8,303 bases of DNA from assembly GCA_015662615.1 (NCBI GenBank), contig DQTU01000305.1, positions 1 through 8,303 of the forward strand, in the 5' to 3' direction. The notes under the pieces were generated by a model that saw nothing but the letters and a program-made list of their open reading frames with translations, ran no database searches and was not told the origin of the DNA. The number at the start of each line of letters is the position of its first letter. Position 1 is the first letter of the stretch. This stretch comes from Campylobacterales bacterium. GTDB taxonomy: Bacteria; Campylobacterota; Campylobacteria; Campylobacterales; QNZT01. The translations under genes were made by a program, and so were the position numbers. Of the stretch, positions 1 through 6,262 are shown piece after piece.

Positions 1-1
1 A

Positions 2-460
2 CACAATAAAAAACAGATAGAAGGAGAGAAAGAAGATGGAAAATTTGAACCATGGCAAGAGGATAAAGGTACACACTCACTTGAAGATATCCAAAAAATT
101 GTGGGGGAACAAAAACCAACTTATGAAGGAAAAGTAGTTGAAGGAGTTACAAGTTTTGGAGCAATAGATAAAGATTCAAGCTCTGTAAAACTCGGTTTTG
201 ATTTAGGTTCAGGTGAGATGGATGGAAATATGAAATTTAAAGACAGTGTTCAAAACTATGATGTTGATGTAGCTGGAAAAATTAAAGGTAATGGCTCATT
301 TGACTTTAACTCTAACAATGGTTATGACGGTGGAGGAAAAGGAACTTTAAGTGGCGATAAGCTCCAAAATGCCAATGGTAACTTTGGATTTAAAGAGACG
401 GATATCATAACCAATCAAGTAAACAGTATAGATGGAAAATTTGAAACGAGCAAAAAATAA
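2..460 (+). CDS. C-terminal part of a beta-rich, probably FecR-like protein (5' end outside window)
   Basis: The frame is open from the first complete codon (position 2) to TAA at 458-460, so the gene almost certainly starts upstream. A GTG at 101 is only an internal valine and has no ribosome binding site. The visible 152 residues begin with a charged linker. From about the TYEGKVVEG segment onward they become short alternating strands rich in Gly, Asp, Asn and Lys (for example DGNMKFKD, GNGSFDFN, SIDGKFE), ending GKFETSKK. This pattern resembles the C-terminal barrel-like region that follows the FecR domain in Campylobacterota proteins, and also lipoprotein barrels of the TbpB type. The diagnostic FecR domain would lie outside the window, so the family call is inference from style and context. 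The stop overlaps the next start (TAATG), which indicates co-translation with the MBL/GAF/HD-GYP gene. Function unknown; an envelope-surface or scaffold role is possible. Confidence 0.55.
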   Translation, partial: HNKKQIEGEKEDGKFEPWQEDKGTHSLEDIQKIVGEQKPTYEGKVVEGVTSFGAIDKDSSSVKLGFDLGSGEMDGNMKFKDSVQNYDVDVAGKIKGNGSFDFNSNNGYDGGGKGTLSGDKLQNANGNFGFKETDIITNQVNSIDGKFETSKK

Positions 461-2790
461 TGTTAAAAAATGATATAAGATTTTTAGGTACAAGCGGCAG
501 TAAAAAAGAGGGACATGGCTCTAGCTGTGTGCAAGTTACAGATACTATCGTAATCGATGCTGGAAACCTCATCCATGGGCTTAAAGATGAAGCAAAACAT
601 ATCGAGCATATCTTTTTAACACATTCACATCTTGACCATATTAGTGATATTGCCTTTTTAATTGATACTTATTTAGTTGAGAGGGAAACTCCTCTTAAGA
701 TCTATGGCTTGAAAGAGACATTGGACGCACTAAGCGGAAATATTTTCAATTGGAATATTTGGCCTGATTTTAAAGAGATCTCTTTGATAAAATCTGGTCA
801 CAAATCTATAAAATTTATAGAGATACAATTAGAGCAAGAGTATCAATTTGAAGAAGTTAGCCTTAAACCAATTGCTATGAATCACACTGTACCTACTTGT
901 GGTTATGTGATTAAAAAAGAGGATTTTTCGGTTATATATGCAACTGATACTTATATCTGTGATACTATTTGGAAAGAAGCAAATAACAATTTAGAGATTG
1001 AATCAATTGTTATAGATGTATCGTTTCCCTCAGATATGGAAGCGTTAGCACAACAGAGTAAACACTTAACACCAAGGCTCTTAAAGGGAGAACTTACAAA
1101 ACTAAGTCGTGATGATGTTAATATTTATGTGACCCATATCAAACCATACTACCAAGAAAATGTTGAGAGAGAATTGGAGATATTGGAAGTATTAAAAAAT
1201 AGTGGTAGAGTTATCAGAGATGGCGAATATCTTAAAAATAGCAAAATTTCAGGAGATCGAAACACACGAGTTGCAGAGATATCCACGGCACTTTCAAAAG
1301 AGAAAGATCTTAGTAAAATCTTAGGATTGATCTTGGTTGAAACGATGCAATTATCCAATGCTGAAGGTGGTACAATATATCTCAAAGAGGATGAACACCT
1401 CTGTTTTGGAGCTGTTAAAAATGATGCCTTAAATATCTTTGAAGTCAATCCAAAATTTCCAAAAATCAGCCTCTTTCCAAATGGAATCCAAAATAGTGAA
1501 AATATCTCTGCCGTATGTGCATTAAGTAAAAAAACAGTTAATATCCCTGATATTTATCTCTATCATATGGGTGGATTTAATTTTGAAGGCACAAAGAAAT
1601 TTGATAAAGCAAACAGTTATCAATCTAAGTCAATGGTAGTTGTGCCAATGCTAAATCAAGATGAAGACGTCGTAGGAGTCATGCAGCTTATCAATAAAAA
1701 ATCACTTAATGACGTAGTTGAATTCACGCAAAATGACATTGAATTGATAACTACTTATGCAAATCTATGCGCAAGTGCCATAGCAAAAAATCAACTGATT
1801 GACGACCTAGAAAAACTTGTCATCTCATTTTTGGAGAGTATCTCATACGCTCTAAATGTGAAGTCTCCATACGGTTATGGTCATATCTCTAGAGTTAAAG
1901 AGTTGATGGGACATGTGGCACTTGAAGTACACAAAGATAATACTATTTATAAAAATATCAACTATACCAAAGAAGAGTTTCAAGAGTTAGAACTCGCAGC
2001 GTGGATGCATGATGTTGGAAAGATTGCAACACCTGAACATATTTTGGATAAAGCAACTAGATTAGAGACGCTAAATGATCGTATTGACATGATTGAAATG
2101 CGTTTTAATTATATTAAGTATTTTTTGAAATCCCAAGCACTAGAGACTAGATGTAAGTTTTTAAATGGCGAATATCAAATTCACATAGAACATGTTGAAA
2201 ACAAGCATCTACAAATGATTAAAGAGCTGGACGAGGATTTCATATTTCTCAAGCATGCAAATAAACCTTCTGTAGTTATGAGTAATTATGATATTGAAAG
2301 AGTAAAAGAGATTGCCCAGAAAAGTTTTATCATAGAAGATCAAACGATTAACCTTTTAACAGAAGATGAGGCAAAACACTTATCTATCATGAGAGGAACA
2401 TTAACGGATGAGGAACGTGAAAAGATTAATGAGCATGCAAAAACTACTTATGATATGCTCAAAATGATCACATTTCCTAAAAAATACAGCAAAGTTACCG
2501 AAATAGCCAGCGGACACCATGAGAAGATAAACGGTAAAGGATATCCAATGGGACTCAAAGGAGATGAGATCTCTTTTGAGACACGAATGTTAGCAATTGT
2601 GGATATTTTAGAAGCATTAACCGCAAGTGACAGACCTTACAAGAGAGCTAAAACAGAAGATGAAACTTTTGAAATTCTTGAGGATATGGTTAAGAAAAAT
2701 GAGTTAGATGCTGGAATTGTAAGCTTTATCAAAAAAGCAGGTATCTTTGAAAAATATATTCAAAAAGAAGAGATAGAAGAGGTTGTTTAA
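460..2790 (+). CDS. Three-domain signalling protein: class II PDE-like metallo-beta-lactamase fold, GAF, HD-GYP
   Basis: A cytoplasmic 776-residue protein with no signal peptide or membrane helix. Residues 1-255 form a metallo-beta-lactamase fold with the HxHxDH motif at 55-60 (HSHLDH) and later ligands H142, D163 and H226; the segment resembles class II 3',5'-cyclic-nucleotide phosphodiesterases. Residues about 265-445 form a GAF domain with N412-K413, F422 and D426, close to the NKFDE signature of cyclic-nucleotide GAFs. Residues about 455-770 are HD-GYP: H475, H517-D518, K521, H659, H686-H687-E688, GKGYP 692-696, and D714 before the TASDRPYK segment. HD-GYP domains normally hydrolyse c-di-GMP to pGpG or GMP, and the expected metal ligands are present. 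About 110 extra residues separate HD (518) from H659. The ATG shares its A with the upstream stop (TAATG), so translation is probably coupled; no strong Shine-Dalgarno is seen. Activity towards c-di-GMP is likely from family knowledge; the MBL substrate (cAMP or other) is inference. Confidence 0.92.
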   Translation: MLKNDIRFLGTSGSKKEGHGSSCVQVTDTIVIDAGNLIHGLKDEAKHIEHIFLTHSHLDHISDIAFLIDTYLVERETPLKIYGLKETLDALSGNIFNWNIWPDFKEISLIKSGHKSIKFIEIQLEQEYQFEEVSLKPIAMNHTVPTCGYVIKKEDFSVIYATDTYICDTIWKEANNNLEIESIVIDVSFPSDMEALAQQSKHLTPRLLKGELTKLSRDDVNIYVTHIKPYYQENVERELEILEVLKNSGRVIRDGEYLKNSKISGDRNTRVAEISTALSKEKDLSKILGLILVETMQLSNAEGGTIYLKEDEHLCFGAVKNDALNIFEVNPKFPKISLFPNGIQNSENISAVCALSKKTVNIPDIYLYHMGGFNFEGTKKFDKANSYQSKSMVVVPMLNQDEDVVGVMQLINKKSLNDVVEFTQNDIELITTYANLCASAIAKNQLIDDLEKLVISFLESISYALNVKSPYGYGHISRVKELMGHVALEVHKDNTIYKNINYTKEEFQELELAAWMHDVGKIATPEHILDKATRLETLNDRIDMIEMRFNYIKYFLKSQALETRCKFLNGEYQIHIEHVENKHLQMIKELDEDFIFLKHANKPSVVMSNYDIERVKEIAQKSFIIEDQTINLLTEDEAKHLSIMRGTLTDEEREKINEHAKTTYDMLKMITFPKKYSKVTEIASGHHEKINGKGYPMGLKGDEISFETRMLAIVDILEALTASDRPYKRAKTEDETFEILEDMVKKNELDAGIVSFIKKAGIFEKYIQKEEIEEVV

Positions 2791-2800
2791 ATAACCTCTT
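2777..2800. terminator. 24-bp near-perfect palindrome over both convergent stops; possible bidirectional terminator
   Basis: The arms AAGAGGTT (2777-2784) and AACCTCTT (2793-2800) are exact inverted copies. The centre GTTTAAAT is itself almost palindromic, with one G-T mismatch at 2785/2792. The stop codons of both convergent genes (TAA 2788-2790 on +, TAA 2787-2789 on -) lie inside it. A T-rich tail follows only weakly on the - strand, so intrinsic termination is plausible but not textbook. Confidence 0.45.
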
Positions 2801-3602
2801 GTCTTAAGACTGATATCTGACAAGTACCAAATACATCTTTTTTAACCATGTCGATAACACTCTCATGAGCAAACCTACTATGGTTATAAACGACAACATA
2901 AATAATATCACCCTTTTCCAGATAGTGCGTCTCTCCAAACTCTGTATAGCGTGTTGCACCAATGGAAATGAGTAACTTTTCAGGTTTTCCAGCTTCTAAG
3001 ATCACGCTATTTAAATCTTCCAAAGGTCCATGCTCTTTTTGACTGTTTAACTTCTCTACCATCCAATCATTTAACTTACTATAAAAGTAGCTATACCCCA
3101 ACAGTTCACTATCTTCACCATACTGAATTACTTTGCCGTCTCTTTTGATAAACGAAGTCAAAGAGTAGTCATCCATAACGCCACCTAGTGAGAAGATATC
3201 AATTTCAAGCTCTTTGGCAGAAACCCCTTTTGAGTTCTCTCCCCAGTTTTTTTTATGGCTAATTTTCTTCGCACCCTCCACTCTTATGGAGCAGTCATTA
3301 TATGCCATGAAGTGTGTTGGTTTTAACTCTGAGATTTTATCCCCTTTATAAGTGACTTCACACATAAGTCCTACCTCAGGCTCTACTTGGATATTTTTAC
3401 CCTCGATAAATTGAATCTTATCAACAGAGAATGGATAGTCCCCTAAAAAGGTATCGTGATTTGGGATAAAGGTTGGAAATATTCCCTTTGGTGCATCATC
3501 TGATTCAACTACAACATCTACAAAGTCTGCACTCTCCCCTGCTTGCTCTAAATGATGTGCAAAGTTACCTGCAATTCCAAACCCGATTATCGTTTTATCC
3601 AC
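2787..3602 (-). CDS. DUF5718-like protein with fumarylacetoacetase (FAH)-type fold features
   Basis: A soluble 271-residue protein beginning MDKTIIGFGIAGNFAHHLEQ, which I recall as the style of the DUF5718 family of Campylobacterota; that assignment is from memory. Internal features match the FAH superfamily: an ExE pair at E74/E76 (QVEPEVGL), a following D103 in YNDCSIR (compare the NDxSARD motif), a W120/K125 region, and a late LEKGDII turn near 228-234. FAH enzymes use ExE plus this Asp to hold Mg2+ and cleave or decarboxylate acylpyruvate-type substrates, so a metal-dependent lyase or hydrolase is possible, but the substrate is unknown. The start is GTG at 3602-3600 with a good Shine-Dalgarno (AAAAGGAT, + positions 3608-3615) five bases upstream. 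It is divergent from the response regulator and convergent with the HD-GYP gene, so it is probably transcribed alone. Confidence 0.8.
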   Translation of the reverse strand: MDKTIIGFGIAGNFAHHLEQAGESADFVDVVVESDDAPKGIFPTFIPNHDTFLGDYPFSVDKIQFIEGKNIQVEPEVGLMCEVTYKGDKISELKPTHFMAYNDCSIRVEGAKKISHKKNWGENSKGVSAKELEIDIFSLGGVMDDYSLTSFIKRDGKVIQYGEDSELLGYSYFYSKLNDWMVEKLNSQKEHGPLEDLNSVILEAGKPEKLLISIGATRYTEFGETHYLEKGDIIYVVVYNHSRFAHESVIDMVKKDVFGTCQISVLRQEVI

Positions 3603-3612
3603 GACCTATCCT

Positions 3613-3641
3613 TTTACTAAAATATGCTTTCATGATACAAT
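3613..3641 (+). promoter_or_regulatory. Candidate sigma-70 promoter for the two-component operon, possibly leaderless
   Basis: An extended -10, TGATACAAT (3633-3641, hexamer TACAAT 3636-3641), lies 17 bases downstream of a -35-like TTTACT (3613-3618). The expected transcription start, about seven bases past the -10, falls at 3648 or 3649, on the regulator's ATG at 3649. No Shine-Dalgarno is visible before that ATG. The element overlaps the ribosome binding site of the divergent gene within a 46-bp intergenic space. Confidence 0.5.
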
Positions 3642-3648
3642 ACTCTGC

Positions 3649-4293
3649 ATGAGAGTTTTACTATTAGAAGATGACATGATTCTTTGCGAAATCATCACAG
3701 AGTACTTAGAAGCCTTGGGATATGAAGTAAGTGTAACCTACAATGGTAACGAAGCTGAAGATTTAGTCTATTTACAAAAGTTTGATTTACTGCTTCTTGA
3801 TGTCAATGTACCTCAACTTAACGGATTTTCATTTCTCAAAAGTTTTCGAGGCACAGGTGCTAAAACACCTGCAATTTTTATAACTTCACTACATGGCTCA
3901 GAAGATGTACTAGAAGGTTTTGAAGCAGGATGTGACGACTATATCAAAAAACCATTTGATTTGATAGAGTTAAAAGCCCGAATTGATAATATAAAAAGAC
4001 ACTTCCATATCGATGAAAAACAGATTTATACAATTGGTGATGAGATAAGTTATGATGTGGCAACAAAAATGCTCAATTCTAAAAAACTTCCCAAAAAAGA
4101 AGCACAAGTTTTAGAGTATTTTTTACACCATAAAGCACAGACCATTTCCACCGATGAACTCATCTCAAATATCTGGAGCTATGAAGATAGCCCAACCCAT
4201 GCTACGATCAGAACTTATATCAAAAATCTTCGAAAGCTTATTGGAGAATCCACCATCACAACGATAAAAGGAGTTGGTTATCGATTTGACTAA
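3649..4293 (+). CDS. OmpR-family two-component response regulator
   Basis: A 214-residue cytoplasmic transcription factor. The receiver domain (1-120) has the acidic pair D8-D9 after E7, phosphoacceptor D51 (LLLLDVNVP), switch residue T79 and the conserved K101-P102. The winged-helix DNA-binding domain (about 125-214) ends with the typical IRTYIKNLRKLIG recognition helix and IKGVGYRF wing. All phosphorylation residues are intact, so it should be activated by the adjoining kinase. The ATG at 3649 gives a full-length receiver; the next ATG (codon 10) would remove the first strand and acidic pocket. No Shine-Dalgarno precedes the start and the candidate -10 ends seven bases before it, so leaderless translation is possible. 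It is the first gene of a four-gene overlapping set; its 3' end overlaps the kinase start. Regulon unknown; the linked PAP2 phosphatase suggests envelope lipid control. Confidence 0.95.
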   Translation: MRVLLLEDDMILCEIITEYLEALGYEVSVTYNGNEAEDLVYLQKFDLLLLDVNVPQLNGFSFLKSFRGTGAKTPAIFITSLHGSEDVLEGFEAGCDDYIKKPFDLIELKARIDNIKRHFHIDEKQIYTIGDEISYDVATKMLNSKKLPKKEAQVLEYFLHHKAQTISTDELISNIWSYEDSPTHATIRTYIKNLRKLIGESTITTIKGVGYRFD

Positions 4294-5443
4294 GGAAGAG
4301 AAAAAGACACTTTTTCGTTTTTTAACCCTCTATCTCGGCTCACTTTTTATGCTTTTTGCGGTAATCGCATATCTTTTTTATCTGGTAGAGTATCGCTTTT
4401 ATCATGACAAAGCTAAACACCAGATGCAGATGAAAGCTAGTAACTTATCCTCACAAATTATCCATGCTCATATGAGCGATACTGCACTTTCTCTAAACTC
4501 CTTAACCAAAGCGTCTGAATTAAAGATTGGATTTTATGATGCAGATCAAAAACCAATTGCTAGTGAAATAAAAAATGAGATTAATTTTGATGGGGATTTT
4601 TATGAAAAAGATAATCAGCTTATGCTTGTTGATAAAAGTGCATTTGGACATCTAGATGTAACTTATACGGTTATACAAGAGCATAGTTTTTACGATACGA
4701 TAGCACAAATTAAAAAAATCATTATTGCCGTGTTATTAATTTTATATCTTCTTTTCTCCCTTGTTGGCTACTTCCTTGCAAAGCTCTTTATCAAGCCAAT
4801 CCAAATGAAACGCATTCAACTTGATAACTTTATCAAAGAGAGCACCCATGAGCTAAACACCCCGATATCTGCACTCTTAATGAGTATAAAACCACAATCA
4901 GAGATGAATGAAAAGAGTTATGAGCGTATCAAGATAAGTGCAAAAAGGATTTCTGATATTTACAAGGATTTGACTTATCTTCTTTTGAGGAATAGTGATT
5001 TAGAAACTCAAAGTGCTAAAAACATAACCATAAATAAAATTCTAAAAGAGCAAGTTAGCCACCTCTCTCCACTTGCAGGAAAAAAGAGACTCACCATCAT
5101 CGAAAACTACCATGAGGATATAGTCACAAAAATAGACGAAGAGAGCCTTATCCGCCTTATCAACAATCTTCTTTCAAATGCGATAAAGTACAATAAGCTT
5201 GGCGGAGAGATTGAAATAACCACAGATAAACAGATACTTATCATCAAAGATAGTGGCATAGGTATTGCTAAAGAACACCAAAATGAAATTTTCAAACGCT
5301 TTTATAGAGCAACAGATGAGAGTGGAGGGTTTGGTTTGGGACTAAACATCGTCTATAAAATCTGCAAAACATATGATATCGACATAAAAATGGAGTCAGA
5401 AAAGGGAAAAGGAACAGAGTTTTGGTTAGAGTTCAAAAAATGA
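4286..5443 (+). CDS. Membrane sensor histidine kinase, partner of the upstream OmpR-type regulator
   Basis: About 385 residues from TTG 4286. Membrane helix 1 spans about 12-34, then a periplasmic sensor of roughly 110 residues with a PAS/Cache-like look (KIGFYDADQKPIAS), then helix 2 at about 145-167. A short linker with no clear HAMP domain leads to the dimerisation domain with H188 in STHELNTP. The ATPase domain has the N box (NNLLSNAIKY, N294/N298), G1 DSGIG 322-326, F box FKRFYR, and G2 GFGLG 348-352. All catalytic motifs are intact. The start is uncertain: no ATG or GTG precedes helix 1. TTG 4286 lies 12 bases after GGAG (4270-4273); TTG 4274 would add four residues but abuts GGAG directly. 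Either way it overlaps the regulator gene (8 or 20 bases), and its TGA overlaps the next ATG (ATGA). The sensed signal cannot be read from the sequence. Confidence 0.93.
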   Translation: MTKEEKKTLFRFLTLYLGSLFMLFAVIAYLFYLVEYRFYHDKAKHQMQMKASNLSSQIIHAHMSDTALSLNSLTKASELKIGFYDADQKPIASEIKNEINFDGDFYEKDNQLMLVDKSAFGHLDVTYTVIQEHSFYDTIAQIKKIIIAVLLILYLLFSLVGYFLAKLFIKPIQMKRIQLDNFIKESTHELNTPISALLMSIKPQSEMNEKSYERIKISAKRISDIYKDLTYLLLRNSDLETQSAKNITINKILKEQVSHLSPLAGKKRLTIIENYHEDIVTKIDEESLIRLINNLLSNAIKYNKLGGEIEITTDKQILIIKDSGIGIAKEHQNEIFKRFYRATDESGGFGLGLNIVYKICKTYDIDIKMESEKGKGTEFWLEFKK

Positions 5444-5970
5444 AAAAAGTGATTGCAGTAGTTTGTGCTACAACTATTTTAAACATATCAGCAACAGCAT
5501 CAGGCAGTATCGAAACCTCAGGAGATATCCTTCGTCTTTTGATACCAGCTGTGGCTTTTGCTGCAACATATTATCTTGATGACAAAGAGGGAAGAGATCA
5601 ATTTTATAGATCTTTTGCAGCAAATGGAGTTGCAACTTATGCACTTAAATACGCTATCAACAAAAAGCGACCAAACGGAGAAGATTACTCTTTTCCCTCA
5701 GGTCATGCTTCTGTAACCATGCAGAGTGCAACATTTATCCACAAAAGATATGGTTTAAAATATGCAATACCAGCATATCTTGGAGCAACATTTACAGGAT
5801 ACAGCAGGGTTAAATCAGATAATCATTACACTATAGATGTTGTATCTGGAGCAGTTATAGGAGCTTTGAGTAGCTACTATTTTACAACTACCCATAAAGG
5901 ATACACAATAACACCAAATGTAAATCGTGGGATATTTGGATTTACTTTTACAAAACAATTAGGGATATAA
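5440..5970 (+). CDS. Exported PAP2-family phosphatase (lipid or polyprenyl phosphate type)
   Basis: A 176-residue protein from ATG 5440, whose ATGA overlaps the kinase stop. This start gives a clean signal peptide (MKKVIAVVCATTILNISATA, likely cut after ATA); an upstream in-frame TTG at 5422 would add six residues ahead of it and is less likely. The three PAP2 signature motifs are complete: KX6RP (K70 to R77-P78), PSGH (86-89, H89 catalytic), and SRX5HX3D (S122-R123, H129 nucleophile, D133). Hydrophobic stretches near 30-45, 108-121 and 132-148 suggest membrane association with the active site on the periplasmic side. Family members dephosphorylate phosphatidic acid, phosphatidylglycerophosphate, undecaprenyl pyrophosphate or lipid A; the substrate here cannot be told. 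The C-terminus (GFTFTKQLGI) looks like a beta strand. Its place behind a two-component system suggests controlled envelope remodelling (inference). Confidence 0.92.
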   Translation: MKKVIAVVCATTILNISATASGSIETSGDILRLLIPAVAFAATYYLDDKEGRDQFYRSFAANGVATYALKYAINKKRPNGEDYSFPSGHASVTMQSATFIHKRYGLKYAIPAYLGATFTGYSRVKSDNHYTIDVVSGAVIGALSSYYFTTTHKGYTITPNVNRGIFGFTFTKQLGI

Positions 5971-6245
5971 TGACACTTACGACACTATTGCAAACCAATA
6001 TCAAAAAATTGACTTCACCACTAAAAAATGAAGATGAGCTTATCGAGATATTAAAAAGAAGACTTACAAAAAAAGAGTTTAAAATTCTGATGATGAGTGT
6101 AGAAAACAGACCAAAAGAGGAGCAACTTAAAAAACTCTCTTTAGATGAGAAACGCTATGATGAGGTTAAAACTAAAGCGTTAAAAAAAGTGAATTTTAAT
6201 GAGCTAAAAGAAGAGTTGATGAGCTCTAATAACCCTACAGCGTAA
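5970..6245 (+). CDS. Small basic helical protein with a sigma-70 region-4-like C-terminal half
   Basis: A 91-residue soluble, Lys/Glu-rich, predicted all-helical protein with no signal or membrane segment. The ATG at 5970 shares its A with the PAP2 stop (TAATG), and AGGGA at 5961-5965 can act as a ribosome binding site. I do not know a named family. Residues about 24-42 (LIEILKRRLTKKEFKIL) resemble the first helix of sigma region 4. Residues 48-75 align without gaps to the helix-turn-helix of E. coli RpoD region 4.2 as I remember it: EE at 50-51, K54, R62, and the K69-A70-L71-K-K73 end matching the KALRK of sigma (about 8 of 28 identical). No regions 2 or 3 are present, so it cannot be a complete sigma factor. 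It could be a DNA-binding or RNA-polymerase-binding accessory regulator of the operon, or a coincidental helical match. Confidence 0.75.
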   Translation: MTLTTLLQTNIKKLTSPLKNEDELIEILKRRLTKKEFKILMMSVENRPKEEQLKKLSLDEKRYDEVKTKALKKVNFNELKEELMSSNNPTA

Positions 6246-6262
6246 TCTATATCACGCTGTAG
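6235..6262. terminator. 9-bp-stem hairpin between convergent genes; probable shared terminator
   Basis: CTACAGCGT (6235-6243) and ACGCTGTAG (6254-6262) are exact inverted copies around a 10-base loop. The TAA of the small gene (6243-6245) and the TGA of nhaA (6252-6254 on -) lie within or at the edge of the loop. T-tracts are short (TTTCT on +), so it may slow or end transcription in both directions rather than act as a strong intrinsic terminator. Confidence 0.55.

Noticed and set aside
101..103. GTG as start of the first gene
   Set aside because: The frame is open back to the window edge with similar composition and no Shine-Dalgarno precedes GTG, so the gene starts outside the window.
1149..1448. 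Open frame of 99 codons on the - strand
   Set aside because: It lies wholly inside the MBL/GAF part of the HD-GYP gene on the other strand, has no family features and no context; it is a shadow frame.
5107..5295. Open frame of 62 codons on the - strand
   Set aside because: It is antisense to the conserved ATPase domain of the histidine kinase; its hydrophobic look comes from the reverse complement of that coding sequence.
5422..5439. TTG 5422 as start of the PAP2 gene
   Set aside because: ATG 5440 gives the classical ATGA overlap and a clean MKK-type signal peptide; the extra residues would precede the signal peptide for no reason.
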